From Streptococcus sp. S5 (GTDB taxonomy: Bacteria > Bacillota > Bacilli > Lactobacillales > Streptococcaceae): a stretch of 64,000 bases of DNA. The stretch is taken from positions 1,240,001 to 1,304,000 of the forward strand of contig NZ_CP139419.1 in assembly GCF_034134805.1 (NCBI RefSeq). Direction: 5' to 3'. Position 1 is the first letter of the stretch, and each line of letters opens with the position of its first letter. The notes below the pieces were generated by a model. The model saw only the letters and a list, made by a program, of their open reading frames with translations, was not told the origin of the DNA and made no database searches. Positions 17,840-29,303 of the stretch are shown here, one piece after another. Both the position numbers and the translations under genes were made by a program.

Positions 17840-18397
17840 ATGAACCATTTAGAAATTGAATACAAAACCTTGCTAGACAAGGAGGAATACCAATCCCTCC
17901 TTCCACTTTTTGATGATACAGAATTGGTTGTCCAAACCAATCACTATATCGATACCCCCGACCAGCTCATCCGTAAGGAAAAAATGGCCTTGCGGGTGCG
18001 TACTTTCACAGATCAAGCTGAGTTGACTCTCAAAGTCCCTGAGGCAGTTGGCCATTTCGAGTACAATCAAAACCTCAGCACAGAAGAAACCGAGACGATC
18101 CTTCAACACCAACAGTTTCCTGACGGAGAAATCAAAAATCTCTTGATCTCTAAAGAAATCCCCGTTGAGCAACTCGCTGTCTGGGGAAGCCTTACAACAG
18201 AACGCTTCGAAAAAGAAACAGCTGCAGGCTTGGTAGCACTAGACCACAGTCTCTATCTAGACACTGAAGATTATGAGTTGGAAATCGAGGTCGAAACTGC
18301 TGAACAGGAAGAAAATTTCCATCAGTTCATCAAAGAGCATGGAATCGTCTACAAAGCTGCAAAAAATAAAATCGCCAGATTGGCGGAAAGGTTGTAA
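17840..18397 (+). CDS. CYTH-domain protein (YjbK-like, putative tripolyphosphatase)
   Basis: 185 residues. The N-terminal signature LEIEYKTLLDKEEY contains the ExExK motif of CYTH (CyaB/thiamine triphosphatase) proteins; ALRVRTF, LTLKVP and a C-terminal LEIEVETAEQEE acidic strand fit the tunnel fold. Related Firmicutes proteins hydrolyse inorganic tripolyphosphate or thiamine triphosphate; they are often next to relQ. The ATG at 17804 lies at or before the predicted transcription start, so the ATG at 17840 with AAAGGA upstream was chosen. Confidence 0.88.
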   Translation: MNHLEIEYKTLLDKEEYQSLLPLFDDTELVVQTNHYIDTPDQLIRKEKMALRVRTFTDQAELTLKVPEAVGHFEYNQNLSTEETETILQHQQFPDGEIKNLLISKEIPVEQLAVWGSLTTERFEKETAAGLVALDHSLYLDTEDYELEIEVETAEQEENFHQFIKEHGIVYKAAKNKIARLAERL

Positions 18398-18469
18398 AAT
18401 AGCTGAAATTATCGCAAATTTTTGCTAAAATAGTGCTAAGATCAAAAATCTAAATGAGGTTGGAATCAC

Positions 18470-19426
18470 ATGTCAGATAAAAAAAATATGAAGCTCTTCT
18501 CTCTCAATTCAAATCCAGAGATTGCGCAAAAAATCGCGGATCATGCTAGGGTTCCACTTGGGAAAATTTCATCCCGTCAATTCTCAGATGGTGAAATCCA
18601 AGTCAATATTGAGGAAAGTGTTCGTGGATATGATATTTATATCATTCAATCAACCAGTTTCCCTGTCAACAATCACTTGATGGAACTCTTAATTATGGTG
18701 GATGCTTGCCAACGGGCCAGCGCAAATACTGTCAATGTGGTCATGCCTTACTTCGGCTATGCCCGCCAAGACCGGACTGCTGCTCCTCGCGAACCAATTA
18801 CTGCTAAGCTTGTCGCAAATATGTTGGTCAAAGCTGGGGTGGATCGTGTCGTCACACTGGATCTCCATGCAGTGCAAGTCCAAGGTTTCTTCGATATTGC
18901 CGTGGATAACCTCTTTACCATTCCACTTTTTGCAGAACACTACATCAACAAAGGTCTAACTGGTCCTGATGTCGTAGTCGTCAGCCCTAAAAACTCTGGT
19001 GTCAAACGAGCTCGCAGTTTAGCAGAATATCTTGATGCACCGATTGCGATCATTGATTACGAGCAAGATGATGCGAACCGTGATTATGGCTATATTATCG
19101 GGGATGTCAAAGATAAGAAAGCGATCTTGATTGACGATATCCTCAATACTGGTAAGACATTCTCAGAAGCTGCGAAAATCGTCGAACGCGAAGGTGCTAC
19201 TGAAATTTATGCTGTATCAAGCCATGGTTTATTTGTAAAAGGTGCTGTTGAATTATTAGACCAAGCTCCGATCAAAGAAATCTTAGTAACTGATTCTGTC
19301 GCTCCAAATGGACCAACACCAAAAAATATTAACTATCTGACAGCTAGCGAACTGATCGCTGAAGCTATTGTTCGCATTCAAGAAAGAAAACCTGTTAGTC
19401 CTCTATTTGCCTACCATAAGAAATAA
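18470..19426 (+). CDS. prs: Ribose-phosphate pyrophosphokinase
   Basis: 318 residues. Makes PRPP from ribose 5-phosphate and ATP for purine, pyrimidine, NAD, His and Trp synthesis. Motifs: [16 protein letters not shown], the catalytic flexible loop [16 protein letters not shown], the [12 protein letters not shown] metal-binding block and the PRPP loop [12 protein letters not shown]. Class I. An extended -10 (TGC TAAAAT, about 18425-18433) lies upstream; GAGG precedes the ATG. Ten bp upstream of nifS, so probably first gene of the prs-nifS-DUF1831-DUF4649 operon. Confidence 0.96.
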   Translation: MSDKKNMKLFSLNSNPEIAQKIADHARVPLGKISSRQFSDGEIQVNIEESVRGYDIYIIQSTSFPVNNHLMELLIMVDACQRASANTVNVVMPYFGYARQDRTAAPREPITAKLVANMLVKAGVDRVVTLDLHAVQVQGFFDIAVDNLFTIPLFAEHYINKGLTGPDVVVVSPKNSGVKRARSLAEYLDAPIAIIDYEQDDANRDYGYIIGDVKDKKAILIDDILNTGKTFSEAAKIVEREGATEIYAVSSHGLFVKGAVELLDQAPIKEILVTDSVAPNGPTPKNINYLTASELIAEAIVRIQERKPVSPLFAYHKK

Positions 19427-19435
19427 GGTCTTAAT

Positions 19436-20548
19436 GTGATATATTTTGATAATGCCGCAACAACTCCCCTTCTACCTGAAGTCATTGATAAAATGTCTGA
19501 AACTATGAAGACCACTTTTGGAAATCCATCGAGCCTTCATGCTCATGGACGGATGGCTAGTAAACTTCTCCGAGAATCTCGCGAGCAAATTGCTCAGTCT
19601 CTCCATACTCTTCCAAATCGTATTTTCTTCACTTCAGGTGGATCAGAAAGTAATAATACCGTTATAAAAGGCTACTGCTTGAAACACCAAGCAGATGGCA
19701 AACACATCATTACGACCGCTTTGGAACACCATGCGGTTCTTGAACCCATCGAATATCTTGTAGAACGTTTCGGATTTGAAGTTACGATCGTCCAACCAAG
19801 AGATGGACGCATTCAGGCTAGTGATATCAAGGCTGCACTTAGACCGGATACCATTCTTGTCTCTACCATGTTTGCCAATAACGAGACAGGCGATCTTCTT
19901 CCGATTAAAGAAATCGGAGAACTCTTAAAAGATCATCCAGCTGCCTTTCACGTTGATGCTGTCCAAGCAATTGGGAAAGTCCCGGTCTATCCCGAAGAGT
20001 TAGGGATTGATTTTCTCAGTGCTTCTGCCCACAAATTCCATGGCCCCAAGGGAGTCGGTTTCCTTTATGCAGCCGTCCCAGATTTTGATAATCTCATCCA
20101 TGGTGGTGATCAGGAAAGTAAGATGAGAGCCAGCACGGAAAATCTCATTTCTATTGTCGGGATGGCAACTGCGCTTCAGCAAGCTACACTACATCAAGTA
20201 GAAAATTTCAACCAGGTTCAAAAACTCGGCCAAGAACTAGTCAATGGTTTAGCAGCCTACGACTACTACGTAAATGCGAATGACGATCATCTTCCATTTG
20301 TTTGGAACCTTGGCTTTCCGGGTGTCCAAAATGATGTATTATTGATGCGACTCGATCTTGCTGGAATTTCTGTCTCTACAGGTTCTGCTTGTACCGCCGG
20401 TACAGTTCAACCCAGCCATGTCCTTGAGGCGCTCTATGGAAAAGATAGCTCACGCCTAAAAGAATCCCTTCGAATTAGTTTTTCAGAACTCAATACCGTA
20501 GAGGAGGTTCAAGACTTCCTCGCAAAACTTAAAGAAATTTTATCATAG
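19436..20548 (+). CDS. Cysteine desulfurase (NifS/IscS family, class V aminotransferase fold)
   Basis: 370 residues, GTG start with AAGG upstream. PLP enzyme that releases sulfur from cysteine for tRNA thiolation or Fe-S assembly. Seen: IYFDNAATTPL at the start, HHAVLEP, the PLP-lysine motif SASAHKFHGPKGVGFLY and the active cysteine in STGSACTAGTVQPSHVL. It is not next to suf genes, so it is probably a dedicated desulfurase (a tRNA thiouridine role is common for this type). Confidence 0.94.
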   Translation: MIYFDNAATTPLLPEVIDKMSETMKTTFGNPSSLHAHGRMASKLLRESREQIAQSLHTLPNRIFFTSGGSESNNTVIKGYCLKHQADGKHIITTALEHHAVLEPIEYLVERFGFEVTIVQPRDGRIQASDIKAALRPDTILVSTMFANNETGDLLPIKEIGELLKDHPAAFHVDAVQAIGKVPVYPEELGIDFLSASAHKFHGPKGVGFLYAAVPDFDNLIHGGDQESKMRASTENLISIVGMATALQQATLHQVENFNQVQKLGQELVNGLAAYDYYVNANDDHLPFVWNLGFPGVQNDVLLMRLDLAGISVSTGSACTAGTVQPSHVLEALYGKDSSRLKESLRISFSELNTVEEVQDFLAKLKEILS

Positions 20549-20557
20549 GAGAACAAT

Positions 20558-20905
20558 ATGGCTTTTGAAACAAGTGTTTCATTGAAAGACTGCAAATATA
20601 CCTATAGTCTACACCCAAATGTTAAAAAATATACCTTACGTGACAATACATTCGCTGTTACCAAAGTTGGAAATTACGAGTTAAATCGTTTGCTCGAAGC
20701 CGTTCCAAATAGCGGCGAAGGCTTCCTACTTAAAATTATTTTCAATAAAGATTTGACAGGTTTTAAGATCAATATTACAGACAAGTCTGGACTTCGCCTG
20801 GTTAATATCTTTAAAAATCCAGAAAATGACATTATCCAACAAAAATTCTATTTCTTAATGGATAGTCTTGTCGAAAGAGAAATTTTCAACAAAACAGAGG
20901 CCTAA
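20558..20905 (+). CDS. DUF1831 family protein
   Basis: 115 residues, soluble, no signal peptide. Matches the small DUF1831 family found beside cysteine desulfurase in Lactobacillales (start MAFETSVSLKDCKYTYSLH). Function unknown; the fixed position next to nifS suggests a sulfur-transfer partner, but no cysteine motif stands out (a single Cys near the start). AGGAGAAC precedes ATG. Confidence 0.85.
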   Translation: MAFETSVSLKDCKYTYSLHPNVKKYTLRDNTFAVTKVGNYELNRLLEAVPNSGEGFLLKIIFNKDLTGFKINITDKSGLRLVNIFKNPENDIIQQKFYFLMDSLVEREIFNKTEA

Positions 20906-20906
20906 T

Positions 20907-21122
20907 ATGGTAACCCTAACTTATATCGACGCTTACCAAGTAGAACGAACGACTACTTATACTGACCTTGCGGCTTGTATCCTAGCATTTTCAGGCTGTG
21001 TAACCTTGCCTGACTCTTACTCAATTGTATCGATTGAATACAAGGGGGAAAAGCTACCCTATACAGGACGAGTCGATGGACTCTATGCTTTTTTGAAAAA
21101 GGTAGAACAAGCTGAAAACTAA
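20907..21122 (+). CDS. DUF4649 family protein
   Basis: 71 residues. The ATG one base after the DUF1831 stop was taken (start MVTLTYIDAYQVERT), with GAGG before it inside the preceding gene; an open stretch upstream only repeats DUF1831 bases. Short beta-rich protein of a streptococcal family, function unknown. Ends at a strong terminator. Confidence 0.8.
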   Translation: MVTLTYIDAYQVERTTTYTDLAACILAFSGCVTLPDSYSIVSIEYKGEKLPYTGRVDGLYAFLKKVEQAEN

Positions 21123-21163
21123 GCTGATGCTGATGGAACTCTCCCATCGTCATCAGCTTTTTC
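21121..21163 (+). terminator. Intrinsic terminator of the prs-nifS operon
   Basis: AAGCTGATGCTGATGG pairs (one mismatch) with CCATCGTCATCAGCTT, followed by TTTTCTTT. Confidence 0.92.
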
Positions 21164-21201
21164 TTTAGACAAAAATATTTTTGAAAAACCACTCTAGATA
21201 G

Positions 21202-21230
21202 TTGATTTTTTCACAATCTTCCTATACAAT
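21202..21230 (+). promoter_or_regulatory. rex promoter
   Basis: TTGATT, 17 bp, TACAAT (21225-21230). A TTCACAA half-site (21209-21216 area) and TTGTGA half-sites nearer the start resemble pieces of a Rex operator, but no clean inverted repeat is present. Confidence 0.6.
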
Positions 21231-21252
21231 AAGAGGGAAAGGTTGTGATATT

Positions 21253-21900
21253 GTGAAACATGATAAAAATACTCCAATTCCACGCGCAACAGCAAAACGC
21301 TTATCGCTCTACTACCGCATTTTTAAACGCTTTAACTCTGAAAAAATAGAGCGCGCCAATTCCAAGCAAATTGCTGATGCAATTGGGATTGACTCTGCTA
21401 CTGTTCGACGAGATTTCTCATATTTTGGTGAATTAGGAAGACGTGGATTTGGTTATGACGTAAAAAAACTGATGAACTTCTTTGCAGATCTTTTAAATGA
21501 CAATGCCATTACCAATGTCGCTATTGTGGGGATCGGAAATATGGGAAGTGCGCTTCTCAACTATCGCTTCCATGAACGCAATAAGATGAAAATTGTCATG
21601 GCATTTGATCTAGACGATCATGAGCTGATCAATACCAAAAGTAAGGACGGAATTCCCATTTACGGTATTTCCACCATCAAAGAAAAGCTCAAACAAGAAG
21701 GCATTCAAACAGCCATCCTTACTGTTCCTAGCGTCAAGGCTCAAGAAGTTGCTAGTCTTTTGGTAGACGCTGGTGTCAAGGGAATTCTCAGCTTCTCACC
21801 AGTACATCTAACAGTCCCTAAAGATGTCGTCGTTCAATATGTCGATCTCACCAGTGAATTGCAAACACTCCTTTATTTCATGCGAAAAAACGAAGAATAA
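21253..21900 (+). CDS. rex: Redox-sensing transcriptional repressor Rex
   Basis: 215 residues from a GTG start (AAAGG upstream). Senses NADH/NAD+ and represses fermentation genes such as adh, ldh and pfl. N-terminal winged helix ([19 protein letters not shown], then [27 protein letters not shown]) and a Rossmann domain with [11 protein letters not shown] are clear. The frame continues 17 codons upstream but crosses the promoter, so the GTG was chosen. Convergent with radC across repeat copy 3. Confidence 0.95.
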   Translation: MKHDKNTPIPRATAKRLSLYYRIFKRFNSEKIERANSKQIADAIGIDSATVRRDFSYFGELGRRGFGYDVKKLMNFFADLLNDNAITNVAIVGIGNMGSALLNYRFHERNKMKIVMAFDLDDHELINTKSKDGIPIYGISTIKEKLKQEGIQTAILTVPSVKAQEVASLLVDAGVKGILSFSPVHLTVPKDVVVQYVDLTSELQTLLYFMRKNEE

Positions 21901-21923
21901 AGACTTATACATTAACAAGAAAA

Positions 21924-22102
21924 GAGGCTGGGACAAAAGTCCTAGCCTCTCAATTATTTTTGGATTGTCGAGCAAGACGCAGTGATTGAGTGGGCTCTAC
22001 TACGCTGATTTTAACAGCTTTTACAGCCCTACTCAACTGTGCGGAGGTGGGACGACGAAATCGAATTCTAACGAATTAACGATTTCTGTCCCACTCTCTT
22101 TT
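21924..22102 (+). repeat. 178-bp three-hairpin repeat, copy 3
   Basis: Forward orientation between convergent rex and radC; its end touches the radC stop codon. One base change (ATCAGC to AACAGC) breaks a pair in the inner stem. Hairpin I read on the minus strand is followed by TTTTCTTG, so it can terminate radC transcription. Confidence 0.95.
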
Positions 22103-22786
22103 TTATGCCAAATAATCGGTTTCTTCACGGTAACTATAATAGTTTTCTTCAGATACAATCAAGTGATCCAATAGGGTTAAACCCATCACTTCACAGGCCT
22201 CTAAAACTCGTTGCGTTACTTCATCATCATTTTTACTGGGAAATACGGCACCAGATGGATGATTGTGCGCCAAGATGATAGAGGTTGCCATGTGCTTCAG
22301 TGCATAATGCAGGATTTCACGTGGCTCCGCAATACTTCGATTCACGGTTCCAATAAAAATGGTCTGCTGATGAATAATTTCATTCTGCGTATTTAAATAG
22401 AGGGCAACCAGGTGCTCCTGTTTCTTATGGCCGATTTCCTGTTGAATTTTATGGGCCAATTTCTGGCTGCTCATGATCTGTTCAGAACTCATCAATTCGT
22501 CTTTATGAATCCTTCGTCCAAACTCAATCACAGCCTGAAGTTCGATGGCCTTCACCCGGCCAATACCTGAGATTTCCTGTAGCTCCTCTAGGGTTAATTG
22601 ACTTAACTCCTTTAAACTATTAACCGAACTCAAAAGACCTTGTGCAATCTCATAAACGCTTTTTTTCTTATTGCCTGTCCGTAAGAGAATGGATAGCAAT
22701 TCTTGATGACTTAGCTTATCTACCCCTTCAGAAACCAAACGTTCTCTAGGAAGCAAAGATGGTTCAATAAATGATATGTCGTACAT
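22103..22786 (-). CDS. radC: RadC/MPN+ JAMM-domain protein
   Basis: 227 residues. N-terminal helix-hairpin-helix ([15 protein letters not shown]) followed by an MPN/JAMM metalloprotease-like domain with the motif [19 protein letters not shown] (two His and an Asp for zinc). The historic name is DNA repair protein, but the molecular role is unsettled. In pneumococcus radC is a late competence gene. A ComX-type box TACGAATT (consensus TACGAATA) lies 20 bp upstream of the start, and GAGGAGG precedes the ATG. Confidence 0.94.
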   Translation of the reverse strand: MYDISFIEPSLLPRERLVSEGVDKLSHQELLSILLRTGNKKKSVYEIAQGLLSSVNSLKELSQLTLEELQEISGIGRVKAIELQAVIEFGRRIHKDELMSSEQIMSSQKLAHKIQQEIGHKKQEHLVALYLNTQNEIIHQQTIFIGTVNRSIAEPREILHYALKHMATSIILAHNHPSGAVFPSKNDDEVTQRVLEACEVMGLTLLDHLIVSEENYYSYREETDYLA

Positions 22787-22805
22787 AATTTCCTCCTCAC
22801 TTATT

Positions 22806-22813
22806 AATTCGTA
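22806..22813 (-). promoter_or_regulatory. ComX (SigX) cin-box of radC
   Basis: Minus strand TACGAATT, seven of eight positions of the streptococcal late-competence box TACGAATA, at the place of a -10 element 20 bp from the radC start. Confidence 0.7.
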
Positions 22814-22840
22814 ATAAATAGAGAAAACGACGACCTTGCA

Positions 22841-23119
22841 TTATTTACAGGCAATTTCTTCCTTCAAATCATCTAACACTAAGACTTCATCTTTATTAAA
22901 GCGGATCTGGTAACCTGTTTGAACTTGTTCAAGCTCTTTTAAAAACTGTTGAATTTCACAGCGAATCAAGTACTCCTGGCTCTGAGGAATGGCCTCTAAA
23001 GCTTGGTAGACCTGCTCTACTTCATAGATTCCTTTCGTAATTAAACCATTTCGTGGAAAATCGTTTACTAAGAGATTATAGAAATGATGCAAGAGATGGT
23101 AAATTCGCTCTTTTGTCAC
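22841..23119 (-). CDS. Conserved streptococcal hypothetical protein, 92 residues
   Basis: GTG start with AAGGAGG 8 nt upstream, a very good initiation site. The protein is helical and acidic toward the end (RCEIQQFLKELEQVQ, then VLVLDDLKEEIACK), with no membrane segment and no motif I recognise. TATAAT (minus strand, about 23155-23160) lies upstream. It precedes radC on the same strand, but the cin-box between them suggests separate control. Confidence 0.7.
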   Translation of the reverse strand: MTKERIYHLLHHFYNLLVNDFPRNGLITKGIYEVEQVYQALEAIPQSQEYLIRCEIQQFLKELEQVQTGYQIRFNKDEVLVLDDLKEEIACK

Positions 23120-23251
23120 TATTCTACCTCCTTATCATACTCTTTCCCCTTTATTATATACTGATTTTCCCTTAATATTATGACAAGTTCCTTACATTAT
23201 ATTACCAATCTCTTACAATTTTACAAGAATTTCTCCTAGCTTCCTACATAG

Positions 23252-23282
23252 AAAAAGCCCAGACATTTCTGTCTCGGGCTTT
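23252..23282 (-). terminator. Intrinsic terminator of srtA
   Basis: AAAGCCCAGACA with TGTCTCGGGCTTT around a short loop; minus-strand T tract TTTTTC. Confidence 0.9.
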
Positions 23283-23288
23283 ATTTTC

Positions 23289-24032
23289 TTAAAGTTGCAT
23301 TTGATTATAAGACTTGCTGAATGAATCCAGGATGTCTTTTGGAGCCTTGTCATAGTCAACAGAGGTTTCCAAATTTCCTTTTACAATCGTACGGTAAGTC
23401 GCTGCAGCATCCTCACAGGTCACCAAGGTGATCTCATTAACGCCTTCACGATCTTGAATGACATCTACACGATCTGGAGTCACTGTCTCAACTGACGAGA
23501 TGACATAAGTATAGATTTTTTCTTTGTCCGTGATGTAGATCTTCATACCAGCCTTGGCTTTCTCTAATGGTGAGAATAACATGGCATTTGCTCCAGTTAG
23601 GCCAAATACGTGGTGACTAGCAAGAGAATAATTGCCTTGCCCCATGACTTGGTTTTCCTTCATGGTCCCTGCTCCGTAGTAGAGGGCTACATTTTCAAGC
23701 CCCTTAAAGATCGGAAGGTTCATGTTTAATTCAGGAATCGAAATCCCCCCAATTACTGGTAGCTTTTGAGCTTGCCATTGGGCATTGATGACGGCTTCCG
23801 TCGAGAGTGACTGGACATGTTGGAAATCAAAGCTCGTCTTCACTTCTTTATTCTTATCAATGGTTTTTTTATCGACCTTGCTAACCTGGTATTGGTTGGT
23901 ATGCCAAACCATAATCATGTTTCGGATCGGAGCATTGAAAATTAAGAGAAGCGAGAGAATAATCAAAAGTGTTGCAACGATGTTGATAAGAGTATTGCGT
24001 AAACTCTTTTTCTTTTTTCTTTTGCGTGACAT
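23289..24032 (-). CDS. srtA: Class A sortase
   Basis: 247 residues. Type II membrane protein: a basic start (RKRKKKKS), one membrane helix (about 14-33), then the sortase beta-barrel. Catalytic residues: His in LASHHVF (140/141), Cys206 in TLVTCEDAA and Arg214. It cleaves LPXTG surface proteins and links them to peptidoglycan. The location 13 bp after gyrA is the classic streptococcal srtA site, and the genes are probably co-transcribed. Confidence 0.96.
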   Translation of the reverse strand: MSRKRKKKKSLRNTLINIVATLLIILSLLLIFNAPIRNMIMVWHTNQYQVSKVDKKTIDKNKEVKTSFDFQHVQSLSTEAVINAQWQAQKLPVIGGISIPELNMNLPIFKGLENVALYYGAGTMKENQVMGQGNYSLASHHVFGLTGANAMLFSPLEKAKAGMKIYITDKEKIYTYVISSVETVTPDRVDVIQDREGVNEITLVTCEDAAATYRTIVKGNLETSVDYDKAPKDILDSFSKSYNQMQL

Positions 24033-24045
24033 GCTGTCCCCTTAT

Positions 24046-26502
24046 CTATTCGTTTTCTTCCACTACTTCTTCATCTTTTTCTTCGGGTTGGACTGTTGTA
24101 AAGGTCACAATTTTCGCATCCTGATCCAGTCTCATAACTTTCACACCCTGAGTTGAACGACCCGTTTGAGAGATATTCCCAACACTTGTGCGGATCATAA
24201 CTCCGGTATCGGTAATGATCATCAGATCTTCATCCCCTTTAACAGTTAAAAGACCAGCTAAGGGACCATTTTTCTCTGTGATATTGGCTGTCTTGATTCC
24301 TTTACCGCCACGGCCTTTGGTTGGATATTCGCCAGCCATTGTCCGCTTACCATACCCTTTTTCAGTGATGATCAATACTTCATCTTGATCCGTAACGACG
24401 CTAGCCCCAACAACCTTATCTCCTTCGCGGAGATTCACACCACGTACACCTGTGGCAGAACGTCCCATATTCCGGACTACAGCCTCATTAAAGCGGACAG
24501 AATAACCATACTTGGTACCGATAATGACGTCAGCATTACCATCTGTAAGGAAAACATTGATCAATTCATCCTCATCACGCAGATTCAGAGCTTTGAGACC
24601 GTTCTGTCGAATATTTGAAAATTCAGCTACATTGGTCCTCTTGACCAATCCTTGTCGCGTCGTAAAGAAGAGATAAGCTTCGTCACTGCGGTCTTGCTCC
24701 ACATTGATGATGGTCTGAATCGATTCACCTTCGTCTAATTTTAAGAGATTGACGATTGGCAATCCTTTGGCTGTCCGACCATATTCTGGAATCTCATAGC
24801 CTTTTAGACGGTAAACACGCCCCTTATTGGTAAAGAAGAGCAGATGATCATGAGTGCTCGTAGATACCAGTTCACGGACAAAATCATCATCTTTCACACC
24901 AGTTCCTTGAACCCCACGTCCACCACGTTTTTGAGCCGTAAATTCCGCTTGGTCCAGACGTTTGATGTAGCCTTTGTTAGAAAGGGTGATCAAGACATCT
25001 GTTTCTTCAATCAAGTCCTCATCTTCAAGAGAAAGGACTTCACCAACCATCAACTCAGTCCGACGAGCATCGCCAAACTTGCGCTTGACTTCTTCCAATT
25101 CTTCCTTGATAATAGTAGCTACACGCTCTGGTTTCGCTAAAATATCAGCTAAATCAGCAATCAAGGCAACCAAATCATCGTATTCACTTTGGATCTTGTC
25201 TCGTTCCAAACCGGTCAAACGACGAAGACGCATGTCCAAAATGGCTTGACTTTGACGTTCAGAAAGCTTGAATTTAGCCATCAATTCAGCTTGTGCTTCA
25301 GCGTCTGTCTGGCTATTGCGGATAATCCGGATCACTTCATCGATGTGATCCAAGGCGATGAGCAAACCTTCTAAGATATGGGCACGGGCTTCCGCTTTTT
25401 CTTTATCAAAGATGGTCCGTCGAGTCACCACTTCTTTCTGGTGCTCAATATAAGCACCTAAAATTTGGCGAAGAGAAAGAACCTTTGGAACTCCATTTTG
25501 GATCGCCAACATATTGAATCCAAAATTGGTTTGCATTTGTGTCATCTTAAAGAGGTTGTTCAAAATAACGTTAGCCGAAGCATCTCGGCGGACCTCAATC
25601 ACAAAACGAACCCCTTCACGGTTTGATTCATCACGTACAGCTGTAATCCCTTCGATCCGTTTTTCTTGCACCAAGCGAACGATGTGCTCGTGCACCTTGG
25701 TTTTATTGACCATATAAGGGAACTCAGTAACAACAATCCGTTCACGGCCACTCTTGGTCACTTCAATCTCTGTACGAGAACGAAGAACGATTGATCCTTT
25801 TCCTGTTTCATAGGCTTTGTGGATACCTGATTTCCCCATGACCAAAGCACCTGTCGGAAAATCTGGACCAGGAAGAACTTCCATAAGTTCACGGGTCGTT
25901 ACCTCCGGATTATCCATCATCAGCTTCACTGCATCAATGGTTTCTCCCAAATTGTGAGGAGGAATATTGGTTGCCATCCCAACGGCAATACCAGTAGCAC
26001 CATTGACGAGAAGGTTAGGGAAACGTGCAGGTAAGACCAAAGGTTCGCGCTCGCTAGCATCATAGTTATCAGCGAAATCAACTGTATTTTTATTGATATC
26101 CCGCAACATTTCAAGAGCAATCTTACTCATACGGGCTTCTGTATACCGTTGAGCAGCGGCGCCATCACCGTCCATAGAACCAAAGTTTCCATGACCGTCC
26201 ACTAACATGTAGCGATAACTCCACCATTGCGCCATCCGAACCATGGCTTCATAAATAGAGGAATCCCCGTGTGGGTGGTATTTACCCATAACATCCCCTG
26301 TGATACGGGCTGACTTCTTATGTGGTTTATCTGGTGTAACACCCAATTCATTCATTCCGTACAAAATACGACGGTGAACAGGTTTCAAACCATCACGAAC
26401 ATCAGGGAGGGCACGAGCAACGATAACACTCATGGCATAATCGATAAAACTCGTCTTCATTTCTGATGTTAAATTCACATCAATTAGATTCTTATCCTGC
26501 AT
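24046..26502 (-). CDS. gyrA: DNA gyrase subunit A
   Basis: 818 residues. Cleaves and rejoins DNA in negative supercoiling together with GyrB. Catalytic tyrosine in [11 protein letters not shown]. The quinolone-resistance region reads [19 protein letters not shown] with Ser81 and Glu85, the susceptible form. The C-terminal beta-pinwheel carries the GyrA box as [12 protein letters not shown] promoter (extended -10 TGT TATAAT, minus strand, about 26537-26542) faces away from ldh. Confidence 0.97.
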   Translation of the reverse strand: MQDKNLIDVNLTSEMKTSFIDYAMSVIVARALPDVRDGLKPVHRRILYGMNELGVTPDKPHKKSARITGDVMGKYHPHGDSSIYEAMVRMAQWWSYRYMLVDGHGNFGSMDGDGAAAQRYTEARMSKIALEMLRDINKNTVDFADNYDASEREPLVLPARFPNLLVNGATGIAVGMATNIPPHNLGETIDAVKLMMDNPEVTTRELMEVLPGPDFPTGALVMGKSGIHKAYETGKGSIVLRSRTEIEVTKSGRERIVVTEFPYMVNKTKVHEHIVRLVQEKRIEGITAVRDESNREGVRFVIEVRRDASANVILNNLFKMTQMQTNFGFNMLAIQNGVPKVLSLRQILGAYIEHQKEVVTRRTIFDKEKAEARAHILEGLLIALDHIDEVIRIIRNSQTDAEAQAELMAKFKLSERQSQAILDMRLRRLTGLERDKIQSEYDDLVALIADLADILAKPERVATIIKEELEEVKRKFGDARRTELMVGEVLSLEDEDLIEETDVLITLSNKGYIKRLDQAEFTAQKRGGRGVQGTGVKDDDFVRELVSTSTHDHLLFFTNKGRVYRLKGYEIPEYGRTAKGLPIVNLLKLDEGESIQTIINVEQDRSDEAYLFFTTRQGLVKRTNVAEFSNIRQNGLKALNLRDEDELINVFLTDGNADVIIGTKYGYSVRFNEAVVRNMGRSATGVRGVNLREGDKVVGASVVTDQDEVLIITEKGYGKRTMAGEYPTKGRGGKGIKTANITEKNGPLAGLLTVKGDEDLMIITDTGVMIRTSVGNISQTGRSTQGVKVMRLDQDAKIVTFTTVQPEEKDEEVVEENE

Positions 26503-26581
26503 TCAAAAAATGCCTCTCTTTACTTAATTCACCATACTATTATAACACATTTTAGCCTATTTTTCTTCTAAGGAGTACAAA

Positions 26582-27687
<1,106 letters not shown>

Positions 27688-27696
27688 TTCAATTAG

Positions 27697-27727
27697 AAAA
27701 GACTCTCAAATTTGAGAGTCTTTTTTT
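27697..27727 (+). terminator. ldh terminator
   Basis: AAAAGACTCTCAAATTTGAGAGTCTTTTTTT: perfect palindromic stem with T tract (shown in two halves of the same stem AAAGACTCTCA/TGAGAGTCTTT). Confidence 0.93.
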
Positions 27728-27747
27728 GAGCTATGAACATAAGATAA

Positions 27748-27775
27748 AAAGGCTGAGAGACTTCTCAACCTTTTC
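27748..27775 (-). terminator. tRNA-Arg terminator
   Basis: On the minus strand AAAAGGTTGAGA pairs with TCTCAGCCTTTTT with two wobbles or mismatches, followed by TTTTT. Confidence 0.75.
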
Positions 27776-27780
27776 TTCTT

Positions 27781-27852
27781 TCCACCCTGAGGGAATCGAA
27801 CCCCCATCTCAAGAACCGGAATCTTACGTGATATCCATTACACTAAGGGTGG
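27781..27852 (-). tRNA. tRNA-Arg (anticodon CCG)
   Basis: 72 nt on the minus strand. Acceptor CCACCCT pairs with AGGGTGG, discriminator A; anticodon stem TAAGA/TCTTG with loop TTCCGGT places CCG at 34-36; T-arm GGGGGTTCGATTCCCTC fits. CCA is not encoded. Own promoter: TTGTAA, 17 bp, TATACT (minus, 27863-27891). Confidence 0.92.
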
Positions 27853-27862
27853 CAACTGTTAT

Positions 27863-27891
27863 AGTATATCAAATTTTCAAAAATTTTACAA
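27863..27891 (-). promoter_or_regulatory. Promoter of tRNA-Arg
   Basis: TTGTAA (27886-27891), 17-bp spacer, TATACT (27863-27868), eleven bases before the tRNA 5' end. Confidence 0.7.
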
Positions 27892-27898
27892 GTAAAAA

Positions 27899-28077
27899 AG
27901 AGAGTGGGACAGAAATCGGTAATTCGTTAGAATTCGATTTCGTCGTCCCACCTCCGCACAGTTGAGTAGGGCTGTAAAAGCTGATGAAATCAGCGTAGTA
28001 GAGCCCACTCAACCACTGCGTCTTGCTCGACAATCCAAAAACAATTAAAGAGGCTAGGACTTTGGTCCCAGCCTCTT
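27899..28077 (-). repeat. 178-bp three-hairpin repeat, copy 4
   Basis: Reverse orientation, between the tRNA-Arg promoter and the rpsA stop. Hairpin I here is GAGGCTGGGACCAAAGTCCTAGCCTC with a changed loop and, read on the minus strand, serves as the rpsA terminator. Confidence 0.95.
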
Positions 28078-28084
28078 TTGAATA

Positions 28085-29284
28085 TTACAATTCGATATCG
28101 CCAAACAAGTCAGCCATTGAGAATCCAGTTTGAGTTTCTGGAAGATCAAAGTCGCGTTTTTCTTGTTTTGGACGACGTGGGCGAGATTGACGTTTTTCTT
28201 GTTTTTCGCCTTCTTCTTGAGCTGGACGTTCTTCAAGAGCTTTGATAGAAAGTGATACACGTTCATCTGCAGCATTTACTTCAAGAACTTTAACAGTTAC
28301 TTCTTGTCCAACTTTAAGAACATCTTTTGGATTTTCAACACGTTTGTGTGAAATTTGTGAGATGTGTACAAGACCGTCGATACCTGGCAATACTTCAACG
28401 AATGCACCGAAGTCAGTCAAACGTTTAACAGTTCCTTCGATAACATCACCAGCAGCCAATTTTTGTTCAACGCCATCCCAAGGTCCAGGTGTTGTAGCTT
28501 TCAATGAAAGTGATACACGACCTTCTTCTTCGTTCAAGTCAAGAACTTTCACTTGGATTTCTTCACCAACAGTTACAACTGATTTAGGTGATACGTTGCG
28601 TTCGTGTGACAATTCTGTCAAGTGAACCAATCCATCAACACCACCAAGGTCGATGAAAGCACCGAAGCTTGTGATACGTGCAACTTTACCAGTTACGACA
28701 TCACCAACGTTCAATTTACCAAATACTTCTGCGCGTGCTGCAGCTGATTCAGCTTCAACAACTTCACGACGTGAAAGGATAAAGCGGTTTTCTTTTGGAT
28801 CTACTTCTTTGATTTTAGCATCAAATTCTTGACCTACGAAACGTTCAGTGTTACGTACAAAACGAGTATCAAGCATTGAAGCTGGAATAAATCCACGAAG
28901 TCCTTCAAATTCTACTGAAAGTCCGCCCTTAACAGCGCGAGTTCCTTTAACAGTAACAACTTCTTCTTCACGTCCAACCAATTTGTCCCATGCTTTGCGA
29001 GCTTCCAAACGTTTTTTAGATACAAGGTAAGTTACTGTATCAGTATCTTTACCAACTACTTGACGAAGAACAAGCAATTCAAGTGTTTCACCTGGTTTTA
29101 CCAAGTCGTTGATGTCAGCATCACGATCGTTTGTCAATTCGCGAAGAGTCAAGACACCTTCGACACCAGTTCCAGAGATTGCAACGTTAGCTTGGTTCGC
29201 GTCAACTGTCAATACTTCAGCAGTAACAACGTCACCTGGTTCAACTTGGCTAACACTGTTTAGCAAATCTTCAAATTCATTCAT
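28085..29284 (-). CDS. rpsA: 30S ribosomal protein S1 (four S1 domains)
   Basis: 399 residues, the short Firmicutes form. Four S1 RNA-binding repeats: about residues 17-85, 105-172, 190-260 and 275-345, each with a [14 protein letters not shown]-type core (for example [19 protein letters not shown]). An acidic-basic tail ([21 protein letters not shown]) precedes the end. Codon use is that of a highly expressed gene. GGAGG lies before the ATG, and a perfect 9-bp palindrome TCAAGTTTT-ct-AAAACTTGA (29304-29322) sits just upstream of it, possibly a leader hairpin. Confidence 0.95.
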   Translation of the reverse strand: MNEFEDLLNSVSQVEPGDVVTAEVLTVDANQANVAISGTGVEGVLTLRELTNDRDADINDLVKPGETLELLVLRQVVGKDTDTVTYLVSKKRLEARKAWDKLVGREEEVVTVKGTRAVKGGLSVEFEGLRGFIPASMLDTRFVRNTERFVGQEFDAKIKEVDPKENRFILSRREVVEAESAAARAEVFGKLNVGDVVTGKVARITSFGAFIDLGGVDGLVHLTELSHERNVSPKSVVTVGEEIQVKVLDLNEEEGRVSLSLKATTPGPWDGVEQKLAAGDVIEGTVKRLTDFGAFVEVLPGIDGLVHISQISHKRVENPKDVLKVGQEVTVKVLEVNAADERVSLSIKALEERPAQEEGEKQEKRQSRPRRPKQEKRDFDLPETQTGFSMADLFGDIEL

Positions 29285-29303
29285 CTAAAAAATCCTCCAA
29301 CAA

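Noticed and set aside
21202..21255. Rex operator in front of rex
   Set aside because: Half-sites TTCACAA and TTGTGA exist, but spacing does not form the TTGTGA-N6-TCACAA inverted repeat.
28054..28275. 73-codon Lys/Asn-rich frame overlapping the rpsA end
   Set aside because: Shifted frame of the charged S1 tail and the repeat, no start signals.
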